Source: JAJYVT01 sp035534455 (lineage in GTDB: Bacteria; Actinomycetota; Acidimicrobiia; Acidimicrobiales; RAAP-2). Taken from it: a stretch of DNA of 64,000 bases. Positions 25,362 through 34,520 of this stretch are shown piece after piece (within the stretch, counting starts at the first letter, position 1; the number at the start of each line of letters is the position of its first letter). The notes beneath the pieces were generated by a model. That model worked only from the letters and a program-made list of their open reading frames with translations, was not told the DNA's origin and ran no database searches. A program made the translations under genes and the position numbers. The stretch spans positions 1 through 64,000 of the forward strand of contig DATLRV010000048.1 in assembly GCA_035534455.1 (NCBI GenBank), written 5' to 3'.

Positions 25362-26492
25362 TCAGCGCGGGGCCGGGTCCTCCCCGGTCGCCTCGGCGCG
25401 GCGGCGTGCAACCTCGAAGCAGGCGACCGCAGCCGCCACGCCGACGTTCAGCGATTCGAGCGCACCGTGCTGGGGGATCGAGACCACCACGTCGCAGCGG
25501 CGCCGGACGAGTGGTGCCAGTCCGCGCTCCTCGCCCCCCACCACGAGGGCGACCGGCCCGTCACCGACGCCTACGTCGTAGAGCGAGCGCGGCGACTCGG
25601 ACGCCAGGCCCAACGTCCAGACTCCGAGCGCGCCGAGCCGCTCGAGGGCGTTGGGAATGCCACCGACGAGCGCGAAGTCCAGGTGCTCGATCGCGCCCGC
25701 GGCGACCTTGGCGACCGTCGGTGAGAGGTGCGCTGCCCGATGACGCGGGAGGACCACGCCCGTCACCCCGGCGCACTCCGCGCTGCGGAGGAGCGCGCCC
25801 AGATTGCGCGGGTCCGTCACGCCCGCCACCACGACGAGGAACGGTGGGGCAGCACGCCGGCTCCGGCGCCCGTGCGCGCCGGCGAGGTCGTCGAGGTCCA
25901 CCGGGTCGATCGGGCGCGCACGGGCGAGCACCCCCTGCGGCGCCTCGGTCCTCGCCGCCGCGTCGAGCCGCGCGCGCGAGACCGTCTCCACGCGGACCCG
26001 GCGCCGCGCCGCGAGCTCTTCGATCTCGTCGAGCTGCGCCGACGGGTCCAGACCCTCGGCGAGCCATACCTCCCGGACGATCCGGCGGCCCGCCGCCAGC
26101 AGTTCTCGCACCGCGCGCCGGCCCTCGACCTGGTCACCCCCGAGCCCCCCGCGCCCGTCGGCGCCCGGACCCGACCTTCGGGCCGAGCCGTGCCGCCCGA
26201 CCGGGTCGCCACCGCGTGGCGCCGGACCACCTCGTCGCGGGTCGGGACCGCCGCGCCCCGCACCACCCGTGCGGCCCGGGCCTTGCGGGCGCTCCGGGCG
26301 CTCCGGGCGCTCCGGGCGCTCCGGGCGACCCTGGCGCTCCGGGCGCTCCGGGCGACCCCGGCGACCCTCGCGCTCCGGGCGCTGCGGGCGCTCCGGGCGA
26401 CCCCGGCGTCCCGCAGCGCCCGTGCGGTCGGTCTGACCGGCGCCGCGTGGTCCACGGCCCGGTCGGCCACGGCCGCCGCCACGGGGGGTCAT
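25362..26492 (-). CDS. rlmB: 23S rRNA 2'-O-methyltransferase RlmB-like (SpoU)
   Basis: 376 residues. The C-terminal 250 form a SpoU/TrmH enzyme: a substrate-binding L30e-like part (EGRRAVRELLAAGRRI), then knotted SPOUT motifs VVVAGVTDPRNLGALLRSAECAG, LVVGGEERGLAPLVRRRCD and SIPQHGALESLNVGVAAAVACFE. It methylates G2251 ribose in E. coli. Residues 1-115 are an Arg/Pro/Glu/Gly-rich tail with RPERPERP repeats built from a 9-bp array, probably RNA-binding and disordered. Start ATG overlaps the ispF stop by 4 bp. Confidence 0.9.
   Translation of the reverse strand: MTPRGGGRGRPGRGPRGAGQTDRTGAAGRRGRPERPQRPEREGRRGRPERPERQGRPERPERPERPERPQGPGRTGGAGRGGPDPRRGGPAPRGGDPVGRHGSARRSGPGADGRGGLGGDQVEGRRAVRELLAAGRRIVREVWLAEGLDPSAQLDEIEELAARRRVRVETVSRARLDAAARTEAPQGVLARARPIDPVDLDDLAGAHGRRSRRAAPPFLVVVAGVTDPRNLGALLRSAECAGVTGVVLPRHRAAHLSPTVAKVAAGAIEHLDFALVGGIPNALERLGALGVWTLGLASESPRSLYDVGVGDGPVALVVGGEERGLAPLVRRRCDVVVSIPQHGALESLNVGVAAAVACFEVARRRAEATGEDPAPR
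26275..26415. repeat. 9-bp tandem array inside rlmB
   Basis: Many GGGCGCTCC/GGGCGACCC units encode the Arg-Pro-Glu repeats of RlmB on the minus strand. The array stays open in several frames and would give collagen-like Gly-Ala-Pro in another minus frame. Confidence 0.85.
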
Positions 26493-26977
26493 CGTGCGTC
26501 GAGGAGGACGACTGCGAGACAGGCGATGCCTTCCGCACGTCCGAGCGCGCCCAACCCCTCGGCTCGAGTCGCCTTGACAGACACCGGAGCGCCGACGACC
26601 GCGGAGAGCCGCTCGGCCATCTTCGAAAGGGCCGGGCCGAGTCTCGGACGTTCCGCGACGACGGTGCAGTCGGCGTGCAGCGCGACGAGGCCGGCAGCCG
26701 ACACCTTGTCGACCACGCCGGCAAGCAGGCGCATGCTGTCGGCGCCGGAATAGCGGGGGTCGGTGTCGGGAAAGTGCCGCCCGAGATCGCCGAGCCCCGC
26801 TGCACCGAGCAGGGCGTCGCAGAGCGCGTGCGCGAGGACGTCCGCGTCGCTGTGTCCGGCGAGGCCGGGGGCCCCTTCGATGACGACTCCGCCGAGGACG
26901 AGGGGACGTGTCGAGTCGTCGGAGAACGGGTGGACGTCGAGTCCCTGCCCGACCCGAAGGCCGGCACCACCGGTCAC
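26489..26977 (-). CDS. ispF: 2-C-methyl-D-erythritol 2,4-cyclodiphosphate synthase
   Basis: The 162-residue MEP-pathway enzyme forms the cyclic diphosphate from CDP-ME-2-phosphate. GLDVHPF (metal Asp and His), GHSDADVLAHALCDALLGAAGLGD and FPDTDPRYSGADS are textbook family motifs, and ATRAEGLGALGRAEGIACLAV ends the fold. Both ends overlap neighbours by 4 bp (ispD upstream, rlmB downstream), so ispD-ispF-rlmB is one coupled operon, as in mycobacteria. Confidence 0.95.
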   Translation of the reverse strand: MTGGAGLRVGQGLDVHPFSDDSTRPLVLGGVVIEGAPGLAGHSDADVLAHALCDALLGAAGLGDLGRHFPDTDPRYSGADSMRLLAGVVDKVSAAGLVALHADCTVVAERPRLGPALSKMAERLSAVVGAPVSVKATRAEGLGALGRAEGIACLAVVLLDAR

Positions 26978-27660
26978 CAGCCGCCGCCGTCGACCAGGTG
27001 CTCCAAGAGCGCGAGGTCCGAGGGCAAGGTCAATTTCACGTTGTGCGGCTCGCCAGGGACCACCCGCACGATGCCACCGATCGCCTCCACGAGTGCCGCG
27101 TCGTCGGTCGCATCGCCCGCCGTCGCGTGCGCGCGGCGCAAGACTGCGGCACGGAACGCCTGGGGCGTCTGCACCGCGACCAGCGAGGTCCGGTCCACCG
27201 TCTCGGCCACCGTCGTGCGCTCGGCGTCGACGCGCTTCAACGTGTCGGCGACCGGCAGCGCGCAGACGACCGCATCGGCCACCGCCCGCGTGTCTTTGTC
27301 CGCGCGGCGCTCGACGGCGACGGTCTCGAGGAGCGGGGCGATGACCGCGGCGAACAGCGCGGGCGACGCAAGGGGTCTGGCGGCGTCGTGTACGACCACG
27401 ATCTCCGCCGACTCGGGCACGCTCGCGAGGCCTAGGCGCACCGACGCGGAGCGCGACGGGCCGCCCGCGACGACGGCGTCCGCCCCGAGCGACCGGGAGC
27501 GCCCGACGTCATTCGCGGGAACGACGAGCACGACCCCGTCCGTCGCCTTGCGCGCCGCGGTGACAGACCACTCCACCACCGGGCGACCAGCGAGGGACTC
27601 GAACTGCTTTCGACCGCCGAAGCGCGACCCGGTACCCCCCGCCACGACGACCGCCCACAC
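26974..27660 (-). CDS. ispD: 2-C-methyl-D-erythritol 4-phosphate cytidylyltransferase
   Basis: The 228-residue nucleotidyltransferase makes CDP-ME from MEP and CTP. VVAGGTGSRFGGRKQFESLAG is the CTP-binding loop with its Arg and Lys, VVHDAARPLASPALF the catalytic region and TPQAFRAAVL the conserved end motif. Length is normal. It lies 29 bp after carD, the same carD-ispD-ispF order as in Mycobacterium. Confidence 0.94.
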   Translation of the reverse strand: MWAVVVAGGTGSRFGGRKQFESLAGRPVVEWSVTAARKATDGVVLVVPANDVGRSRSLGADAVVAGGPSRSASVRLGLASVPESAEIVVVHDAARPLASPALFAAVIAPLLETVAVERRADKDTRAVADAVVCALPVADTLKRVDAERTTVAETVDRTSLVAVQTPQAFRAAVLRRAHATAGDATDDAALVEAIGGIVRVVPGEPHNVKLTLPSDLALLEHLVDGGGW

Positions 27661-27689
27661 GGCTCCGGCCCCGGCGCCGTCCGAGGTGG

Positions 27690-28166
27690 TTACGGCAGGG
27701 CCTCGTTCAGTCGCTGCTCGGCCGTCTCCTCGTCGACGCCGAGGGCGAAGGTGAGCTCGGACACGAGGATCTGGCGCGCGCGGCTCAGCATGCGCTTCTC
27801 CCCGGCGGAGAGGCCTTTGTCCTTGTCCCGGATCGAGAGGTTCCGGACCACCTCGGCAACCTGGTAGATGTCGCCGGAGCGGAGCTTCTCGGAGTGGTTC
27901 TTGTAGCGACGGGACCAGTTGGTCGGCATCCGCGCCTCCTTCTTGCGGAGGACGGCGAAGACCTCTTCGACTTCTTCGTCGTTGATGACCTCTCGCAGCC
28001 CAACACCCTCGGTGTTGTCGGCGGGGACCATCAGGGTGAGGTCGCCATAGGCGAGGCGGAGAACCAGGTACTCGCGCTTTTGGCCGAAGGCCACCTTGGT
28101 TTCCCGCTTCTCTACGACGGCGGCACCGTGATGCGGGTAGACGACCTTGTCACCGACCTTGAACAC
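27690..28166 (-). CDS. carD: CarD family transcriptional regulator
   Basis: The 158-residue RNA polymerase-binding protein stabilises open complexes at rRNA and other promoters. The N-terminal Tudor-like RNAP interaction domain has VFKVGDKVVYPHHGAAVVE. The C-terminal helical DNA-binding domain has RMPTNWSRRYKNHSEKL, where the Trp wedges into the promoter minor groove. GTG 28166 is chosen because GAGGAG lies 4-5 nt upstream and it gives the normal family length; the longer frame adds an unlikely Arg/Pro-rich stretch. Confidence 0.95.
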   Translation of the reverse strand: MFKVGDKVVYPHHGAAVVEKRETKVAFGQKREYLVLRLAYGDLTLMVPADNTEGVGLREVINDEEVEEVFAVLRKKEARMPTNWSRRYKNHSEKLRSGDIYQVAEVVRNLSIRDKDKGLSAGEKRMLSRARQILVSELTFALGVDEETAEQRLNEALP

Positions 28167-28367
28167 CGGACTCCTCGCTGCACGTCTCGACGGTGGGGGC
28201 GGCGGCGGCGCCACTGGGCGGCGGCAGCTCCACGCTGCCGGGCCCAAGCGGGACCGGCGACCAGCCATTGTACCGGATCACCGACGCGTCCCGTACGGGC
28301 CTCGGCGCCGTCGGACGATCGATTGCCGATTGCCGATCCCCAGTTGTCGACATTCCCGCGTCGTGCG

Positions 28368-28415
28368 ATCAGCGGTCCCCCAGTCAGCGGTCCCCCAGTC
28401 AGCGGTCCCCCAAGT
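28368..28415. repeat. 15-bp tandem array
   Basis: About three copies of CAGTCAGCGGTCCCC lie between carD and the broken ORF downstream of disA. The rest of 28167-28367 is carD upstream DNA with no gene seen. Confidence 0.85.
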
Positions 28416-28730
28416 CACGGCCTCCGACGACCGCCGCCCGTCCAGTGGTCGTCTCACCCGTCGGACCGGTAGCGAGGACCGCGGGCTCGCGCACGAGCAT
28501 GGTCTCGTCGTGAATCGGGATCCCGGAGTTGCCGACGAGCGGAACCTGCGGCTTGCGCGCCCATGCCCGCGTTGGTAAAAGGCGAGCGCGCGGAGGTCGT
28601 CACTGCCGATTCCCTCACCCTCGCTGAGCGCGTCCAGCGTCAGGAGCTCCGCCTCGCCTCCGTCCACCACGAGCGTGGCGCTCCCGAAGACCCCACCGTC
28701 GCTCACGTCGACGAGCACCTCTGCGCACAC
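28399..28730 (-). pseudogene. frameshifted ORF after disA
   Basis: From GTG 28730 a frame with strong GC-rich third positions reads through CAEVLVDVSDGG and LTLDALSEGEGIGSD, then turns into non-coding-looking sequence near 28580. From about 28578 a second frame gives PQVPLVGNSGIPIHDETM and then LVREPAVLATGPTGET, stopping at 28399. Adding one T to the T4 run at 28577-28580 would join them into a protein of about 110 residues. It is either a real lesion, a sequencing indel or programmed slippage. I do not recognise the product. Confidence 0.4.
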
Positions 28731-28841
28731 GAGGTCGCAGAGCCGGTCGCGCGAGGCGATTCTCGGTCGACCCCCACCACTCGGCGAGGAGGCGGGCGAT
28801 TGCGGGCGCTCCTCGTCGAGGACGCGCCGGATGACCGACGG

Positions 28842-30068
28842 TCACTCGTAGCGCTCGAGGATGCTCGCCTCGACCATCCTCGACAGCCCGTCTCGCACCG
28901 ACCGGGCTTTGGCCTCCCCGACGCCTCCGACCTTCTCGAGGTCGGCGAGCGACGCCTGCATGAGTTGCGGGAGCGTGATGAAGCGCTCGACGATTCCCTC
29001 GATGATCGCCTCGGACACCCGCGGCAACCGGTGGAGGAGGCGATACCCGCGGGCCTCCACGGCCACGTCGAGCACGCCAGGAGCCGGGTCGAATCCGAGC
29101 ACCGTGGCGACCGCCGTCCTCCCCAGCAGCTCCTCGTGCCCCAGACCGTGGAGGAGCGCGAGTGCGGCGTCGGCGCGGGCCCGGAGCGCGGCAGCGCGCT
29201 CGTCGCGCCCATTGTCGCGCCCAATGTCGCGCCCAGGGGTGTCGCCATTGGCCGACGGCTGCCCGAGCGCTCCCCGCGCAGCGCCGGATGCCGATGCGCC
29301 AGCTCCGGCACCCGATCCGCTTCCCCCCGTCCGGGACTCCGCCCGAGCGACGACGTAATCGAGCGCGACGAGCCGCAGCGCCTCTTCGACGCCGGCGCCG
29401 AGCTCTTCGATCTGCAGGCGGATGAGCCTGCCGTCCTCGCCCAGCTCGACGAGATAGCCCTCGATTTCGTCGGCGAAGCGCACCACCATCTCGCCTGGCT
29501 GGAGCACGGCCACGACGTCGTTGACCGACACGGTGTCTTCGACCTCGAGCGTCGAGAGGAGCGCGAGCGCGAGATCGAACCGAGACTTGAACCGCTCCGC
29601 GGCAGCGATGGCCTGGGCCGCGCGATCGATCAGCCGCCCTGGATGCTGCAACACGTGCCGTGCCGCGCCGCGGTAGACCGTGATCGTCGCCAGCGCCTCG
29701 GATACCGTCACCACAGGAAGGTCGAGTGAACGCGCGATACGTTCCGCCGTCCTGTGCCGGGTGCCCGTCTCGCTCGTCGGGATCGATGCACGGGGCATAA
29801 GGTGGACGTTCGCCCGCGCGATGCGCGTCATGTCGCTGGTGAGGACGATCGCGCCGTCCATCTTCGCCAGCTCGGAAAAGCGCTGAGGCGTGAATTCCGC
29901 GTCGAGGATGAACCCGCCCGTGCAGATCGCGAACACCTCGGGGGTGTCACCGATCACGACGAGCGCGCCACGGCTTGCCTGAAGGACACGGTCGAGACCG
30001 TGGCGAAGCGGGGTGCCGGGGGCGACGAGCGTGAGGGCCTCGAGCAGCGCGTCGCCGTGGTCTGCCAC
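28842..30068 (-). CDS. disA: DNA integrity scanning diadenylate cyclase DisA
   Basis: The 408-residue protein makes c-di-AMP from two ATP and pauses on branched DNA. The DAC domain carries DGA (residues 71-73) and RHR (104-106). The C-terminal helix-hairpin-helix domain has LEKVGGVGEAKARSVRDGLSR. A Gly/Ser/Asp/Arg-rich insertion of about 45 residues, partly repetitive, lengthens the linker between the two. GTG 30068 matches the family N-terminus and follows TACGAT by 6 nt; the frame further upstream looks non-coding. No radA is next to it. Confidence 0.93.
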   Translation of the reverse strand: MADHGDALLEALTLVAPGTPLRHGLDRVLQASRGALVVIGDTPEVFAICTGGFILDAEFTPQRFSELAKMDGAIVLTSDMTRIARANVHLMPRASIPTSETGTRHRTAERIARSLDLPVVTVSEALATITVYRGAARHVLQHPGRLIDRAAQAIAAAERFKSRFDLALALLSTLEVEDTVSVNDVVAVLQPGEMVVRFADEIEGYLVELGEDGRLIRLQIEELGAGVEEALRLVALDYVVARAESRTGGSGSGAGAGASASGAARGALGQPSANGDTPGRDIGRDNGRDERAAALRARADAALALLHGLGHEELLGRTAVATVLGFDPAPGVLDVAVEARGYRLLHRLPRVSEAIIEGIVERFITLPQLMQASLADLEKVGGVGEAKARSVRDGLSRMVEASILERYE

Positions 30069-30074
30069 TTGTGC

Positions 30075-30080
30075 ATCGTA
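30075..30080 (-). promoter_or_regulatory. -10 box, leaderless disA
   Basis: TACGAT on the minus strand, 6 nt before GTG 30068. A TTGACC lies 23 nt further upstream, too far for a normal spacer. Confidence 0.5.
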
Positions 30081-30271
30081 CCGGGGGCTTGCGAACGCGG
30101 CCCGGTCAAAGCGAGCGACCGGCGGCGACTTGCTCGGCACCTCGACGTTTCGGCGTGGGCACGGACTGCCCCCCCGCCGCACGTCCGCGGCACCCGAGCG
30201 AGACGCGAGGTGACGGCGTCGCCGGTGATCCCACGCCGCACGCGGCCATGATCGCCGCCGCCCGCGGGACG

Positions 30272-32782
30272 TCAGTCGGAAGAACCGCTTCCTGCAAGCT
30301 CCATCGGGGGCGGCTCGACACCTTCGACGGCCCTGAAGACGAGGTGCGGGCCGTCCTGCCCGTCGCCAGGCTCAGGGTCGACGTCCACCACGATGGTCTC
30401 ACCGACGCGGAAGTCCTTCCACAAGATCCGCTCGGACAGCGGGTCCTCAACCAGCTGCTGGATCGCACGGCGGAGGGGCCGCGCCCCGAGCTGCGGGTCG
30501 TACCCCTTCTCGGCGAGGAACGCGCGGGCGGCCGGGGTGAGCTCGAGCCCGAGGCCCTGGCCCGACAGCTGCTCCTTGGTTCGGTTCACCATTAGGTCGA
30601 CGATCTCCATGACCTCGGCCCTGCTGAGCTCGTGGAAGACGATGATCTCGTCGATGCGGTTCAGGAATTCGGGGCGGAAATGCGCCTTGAGGGCGTCGTG
30701 GACCTTGGACTTCATCTTCTCGTAGGTGACGGCCTCCGAGGTCTTCTGGAAACCGACGGACGCCTTGCGGAGATCCGCCGTGCCCAGGTTCGACGTCATG
30801 ATGAGCACCGTGTTCTTGAAGTCGACCGATCGTCCCTGGGCATCGGTCAGGCGCCCGTCTTCGAGGATCTGGAGCAGCGCATTGAACACGTCAGGGTGTG
30901 CCTTCTCGACCTCGTCGAACAGGACGACGGAGAACGGCTTGCGCCGCACCGCCTCGGTCAGCTGTCCACCCTCCTCGTAGCCGACGTAGCCGGGGGGCGA
31001 TCCCACCAGGCGGGACACCGTGTGCTTCTCCATGTACTCACTCATGTCGAGCTGGATCAGCGCGTCCTCATCGTCGAAGAGGAACTCCGCGAGCGTCTTC
31101 GCGAGCTCGGTCTTGCCCACCCCGGTCGGGCCGAGGAAGATGAACGACCCGCTCGGACGCTTCGGGTCCTTCAAGCCCGCGCGCGTCCTGCGAATCGCCC
31201 GGGCGAGCGCCTTCAGCGCCTCTTCCTGCCCGATGACCCGCTTGTGCAACTCGTCTTCCATGCGGAGGAGCTTCGCGGTTTCCTCCTCGGTAAGGCGATA
31301 CACGGGGATCCCGGTCCAGTGCGCCAGAACTTCGGCGATGACCTCCTCGTCGACCACGTCGAAGAGGTCGACCCCCTCAGCGCGCCACTCGGCCTCCATC
31401 GCCTCCTTGCTCTTGAGACGCTCGGTCTCCTGCTCGGCAAGCTTCTTCGCCTGCTCGAACGCACCACGGCCGATGGCGGATTCCTTGTCCTGGCGCAGGC
31501 GACCGATCTCCTCCTCGAGCTTCTTGTAGCCCGGAGGCGTGGTCATCCGCCGGATCCGAAGTCGACTACCGGCCTCATCGATGAGGTCGATCGCCTTGTC
31601 GGGCAGGAACCGGTCGGCGAGGTAACGGTCGGCGAGGTTCGCCGCGGCGACGAGTGCCTGGTCGGTGATGGTGACGGCGTGGTGCGACTCGTAGCGGTCG
31701 CGTAGGCCCTTCAGAATGTCGATGGTGAGCGCCACGGACGGCTGGTTCACCTTCACCGGCTGGAACCGCCGCTCGAGCGCCGCATCCTTCTCGAGGTGCT
31801 TGCGGTACTCGTCGAGCGTCGTCGCACCAACCGTCTGGAGCTCGCCACGCGCCAGCATGGGCTTCAGGATCGATGCGGCGTCGATTGCTCCCTCGGCGGC
31901 ACCGGCCCCGACGAGCGTGTGGAGCTCGTCGATGAACAGGATGATGTCGCCCCGAGTGCGGATCTCCTTCAAGACCTTCTTCAGACGCTCCTCGAAGTCG
32001 CCGCGGTACCGGCTGCCGGCGACGAGCGCCCCGAGGTCGAGCGTGTAGAGCTGCTTGCCGACGAGCGTCTCGGGCACCTCATTGGCGACGATCCTCTGGG
32101 CGAGGCCCTCGACGATCGCGGTCTTCCCCACCCCGGGTTCGCCGATCAGCACGGGGTTGTTCTTCGTGCGGCGGGACAGGACCTGCATGACCCGCTCGAT
32201 CTCCTTCTCGCGCCCGATGACCGGGTCGAGCTTTCCGTCGCGTGCGAGCTGGGTGAGGTTCCGTCCGAACTGGTCGAGAACCGGCGACCCCGAGGGTGCG
32301 TCACTCGAGGACGCGCCGGCGCCGGCGCCGACGGCCTCCTTGCCCTGGTACCCGGACATCAGCTGGATGACCTGCTGTCGGACGCGCCCGAGGTCCGCAC
32401 CGAGGCTCTGGAGAACCTGCGCCGCGACACCCTCGCCTTCGCGCACCAGGCCGAGCAGCATGTGCTCCGTGCCGATGTAGCTGTGGCCCAGCTGCAATGC
32501 CTCGCGCAAGGAGAGCTCGAGGACCTTCTTGGCCCGGGGCGTGAAAGGCGGTGACCCGCTCGGCGCGCTGCCCGCCATGCCGATGGTCTCCTCCACCTTC
32601 TCGCGCACCGCTGTGAGCGAGATGCCGAGCGACTCGAGCGCTTTCGCCGCGACGCCCTCACCCTCGTGGATCAATCCCAAGAGGATGTGCTCCGTCCCGA
32701 TGAAGCTGTGATTGAGTAGGCGCGCTTCCTCTTGCGCCAACACAAGCACTCGCCGTGCCCGGTCGGTGAAGCGTTCGAACAC
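30272..32782 (-). CDS. clpC: ATP-dependent Clp protease ATPase subunit ClpC
   Basis: The 836-residue Hsp100 unfoldase feeds substrates to ClpP. Order: two N-terminal Clp repeats (FTDRARRVLVLAQEEA and the repeat at about 80), D1 AAA+ with Walker A GEPGVGKT, a UVR-containing middle domain (QAKKLAEQETERLKSKEAME), D2 AAA+ with GPTGVGKTELAK, and the C-terminal D2-small domain. The ending is degenerate and acidic. GTG 32782 is chosen because GGAGG lies 7 nt upstream and the family starts MFERFT; upstream frame is non-coding. Confidence 0.96.
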   Translation of the reverse strand: MFERFTDRARRVLVLAQEEARLLNHSFIGTEHILLGLIHEGEGVAAKALESLGISLTAVREKVEETIGMAGSAPSGSPPFTPRAKKVLELSLREALQLGHSYIGTEHMLLGLVREGEGVAAQVLQSLGADLGRVRQQVIQLMSGYQGKEAVGAGAGASSSDAPSGSPVLDQFGRNLTQLARDGKLDPVIGREKEIERVMQVLSRRTKNNPVLIGEPGVGKTAIVEGLAQRIVANEVPETLVGKQLYTLDLGALVAGSRYRGDFEERLKKVLKEIRTRGDIILFIDELHTLVGAGAAEGAIDAASILKPMLARGELQTVGATTLDEYRKHLEKDAALERRFQPVKVNQPSVALTIDILKGLRDRYESHHAVTITDQALVAAANLADRYLADRFLPDKAIDLIDEAGSRLRIRRMTTPPGYKKLEEEIGRLRQDKESAIGRGAFEQAKKLAEQETERLKSKEAMEAEWRAEGVDLFDVVDEEVIAEVLAHWTGIPVYRLTEEETAKLLRMEDELHKRVIGQEEALKALARAIRRTRAGLKDPKRPSGSFIFLGPTGVGKTELAKTLAEFLFDDEDALIQLDMSEYMEKHTVSRLVGSPPGYVGYEEGGQLTEAVRRKPFSVVLFDEVEKAHPDVFNALLQILEDGRLTDAQGRSVDFKNTVLIMTSNLGTADLRKASVGFQKTSEAVTYEKMKSKVHDALKAHFRPEFLNRIDEIIVFHELSRAEVMEIVDLMVNRTKEQLSGQGLGLELTPAARAFLAEKGYDPQLGARPLRRAIQQLVEDPLSERILWKDFRVGETIVVDVDPEPGDGQDGPHLVFRAVEGVEPPPMELAGSGSSD

Positions 32783-33120
32783 GTGACCGCCTCCGTAGTG
32801 GCTCGTTCCTAGAGATGCAGTGTACCCGGAGGGCCATTCGCGACCGCCGCGCGCCGCTTCGTTCGGTTCCCGGCACGACCACCGGCACATCCCGGACGTC
32901 CGCTGGACGTCCTCTGCGTCATATGCCCAGGTCACCAAGGGCACCGGACCTGCACGCGGTCGCTTGTGCTTCCGAAGTGCCGACGTTGCGCCGCGGGCAG
33001 CGTGACAATCCCTGCTCACGCCATACCTGGAGCCCCCATCGAGCCAGCCGGGATCGGCCCCCCGGCGTGTCCGAGCGACCTTGCTCAGCCTCGTCCCCGC
33101 TTCGCCACGGGCGGGGGGAG

Positions 33121-33261
33121 CTCCGTGGCTCCGTGGCTCCGTGGCTCCGTGGCTCCGTGGCTCCGTGGCTCCGTGGCTCCGTGGCTCCGGGCTCCGGGCT
33201 CCGGGCTCCGGGCTCCGGGCTCCGGGCTCCGGGCTCCGGGCTCCGGGCTCCGGGCTCCGGG
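33121..33261. repeat. 8 x 8-bp array passing into 11 x 7-bp array
   Basis: Eight exact CTCCGTGG units (33121-33184) switch directly into eleven exact CTCCGGG units (33185-33261). This lies in the long gap (32783-33441) between divergent clpC and the polyprenyl synthase. No gene is convincing in that gap; several frames stay open only because of the repeats. Confidence 0.95.
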
Positions 33262-33428
33262 AGCCTGACGGCGGCGGGCGGGCCGACCGCCGGGGCGCGG
33301 GGAGCCGTGCGCCGAGGGTGCAGGCGGCGCGAAGAGAGGTGCGCGGCGGCGAGCCGTCCGAGGACTTCCACTACGGCCGTGGCGGCACGCGGGGACCAGG
33401 AAAGTGTTCTGGTTGAGCAGGAGTCGCG

Positions 33429-33434
33429 TAACGT
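33429..33434 (+). promoter_or_regulatory. -10 box, leaderless polyprenyl synthase
   Basis: TAACGT, 7 nt before GTG 33442. Confidence 0.5.
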
Positions 33435-33441
33435 GCTGGTC

Positions 33442-34416
33442 GTGAACGCCACGAAGGCCCTCGACCTCCCCATGGTCGACGAGGACCTGCAGCGCCTCGA
33501 GCCCCTGCTCGCGGGCTCGGTCATGACTGGGGACAGCTTCCTCGACGACGTGACGACGCATCTCATCGCTGCGGGTGGCAAGCGCCTCCGTCCCTCACTT
33601 GCCCTCGTGGCTGCGACGCGGGGGCAACGTGCTGCGTCCCAAGACGACCTCCTCGGCGGCGTCGCCGTCGAGCTCGTCCACCTCGCCTCCCTCTACCACG
33701 ACGACGTGATCGACGAAGCAACCGTGCGACGCAACGTCGAGAGCGTGAACAACCGGTACGGCAACCTCGTCGCCATCGTGGCCGGCGACTACCTCCTCTC
33801 CCGCTCCGCGGCCATCGCCGCTGCGCTCGGCACGGAGATCGCGGGACTCCTCGCAACGACGCTGGGGCAGCTCTGCCAGGGACAGGTCGTCGAGGTCCGG
33901 TCTTGTTTCAAGACCGACAGGAGCGACGACGACTACTTCGCGGCGATCACCGGCAAGACCGCCGCGCTCATGTCTGCGTCGTGCCGGATCGGTGCGCTCA
34001 CGAGTGGGGCCCGGCGCGACGAGGTGGACGCCTTCACCCAGTTCGGACGCGCGTTCGGGATGGTCTTCCAGCTCCGCGACGACGTCCTCGACATCGTCGC
34101 GGAGGACGGCGAGCTGGGGAAACCCCCCGGGCAGGATCTCGCGGAAGGCGTGTACACGCTGCCCGTCCTGCTCGCGCTGCGCGACCCGGACGCGGGGCCG
34201 GAGCTGCGGACCTTGCTCGGGCAGCAGCTCGCTCAGCCCGAGCGCGAGAAGGCTCGCTCGATCGTGAGCGAGTCGCACGCGGTCGCTGCGACGGTGGCGG
34301 TCGCACGTCAGCACCTCGAGCAGGCCGTGGCTGCGACGGAGGGGATCGGACCCCGCCACGTCGCGACGGGGCTTACGCGGCTCGCGAGCTCGCTCGTCGA
34401 CGACCTCCCCGGCTGA
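33442..34416 (+). CDS. trans-polyprenyl diphosphate synthase
   Basis: 324 residues, the all-helical isoprenyl synthase fold: GGKRLRPSLAL, first Asp-rich motif in ASLYHDDVIDEATVRR, GDYLLSRSAAIAA, and second Asp-rich motif FQLRDDVLDIVAE. It lengthens allylic diphosphates with IPP; residues before the first motif (Leu-Ala-Ser-Leu-Tyr) suggest a long-chain product for menaquinone, but length is not certain. GTG 33442 is chosen on its spacing to the -10 box; GTG 33433 is also in frame. Convergent with lysS. Confidence 0.9.
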   Translation: MNATKALDLPMVDEDLQRLEPLLAGSVMTGDSFLDDVTTHLIAAGGKRLRPSLALVAATRGQRAASQDDLLGGVAVELVHLASLYHDDVIDEATVRRNVESVNNRYGNLVAIVAGDYLLSRSAAIAAALGTEIAGLLATTLGQLCQGQVVEVRSCFKTDRSDDDYFAAITGKTAALMSASCRIGALTSGARRDEVDAFTQFGRAFGMVFQLRDDVLDIVAEDGELGKPPGQDLAEGVYTLPVLLALRDPDAGPELRTLLGQQLAQPEREKARSIVSESHAVAATVAVARQHLEQAVAATEGIGPRHVATGLTRLASSLVDDLPG

Positions 34417-34520
34417 CCCCTCCCTCACGGGGCCGTCGCCCCCGACCCCTTCCAAGTGATGGGTCGCGACTTGCCCTTCATCGCCGAGCGTGCCCTGCCG
34501 AGGGCGCCGGCCGGCGGCGG

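Noticed and set aside
26134..26970. Minus-strand frame with Gly-Ala-Pro collagen-like repeats
   Set aside because: It overlaps ispF and rlmB in another frame and its repeats are only the 9-bp array read out of phase.
28278..28398. C-terminal extension reading TWGTADWGTADWG
   Set aside because: It is the 15-bp array translated after the frame switch, not part of the protein.
33121..33261. CRISPR-like repeat array
   Set aside because: Units are 7-8 bp and contiguous, with no spacers and no cas genes in the window.
33081..33416. Frames encoding RGSVAPWL-type peptides
   Set aside because: Direct translation of the 8-bp/7-bp arrays; no start site and no similar frame outside the repeats.
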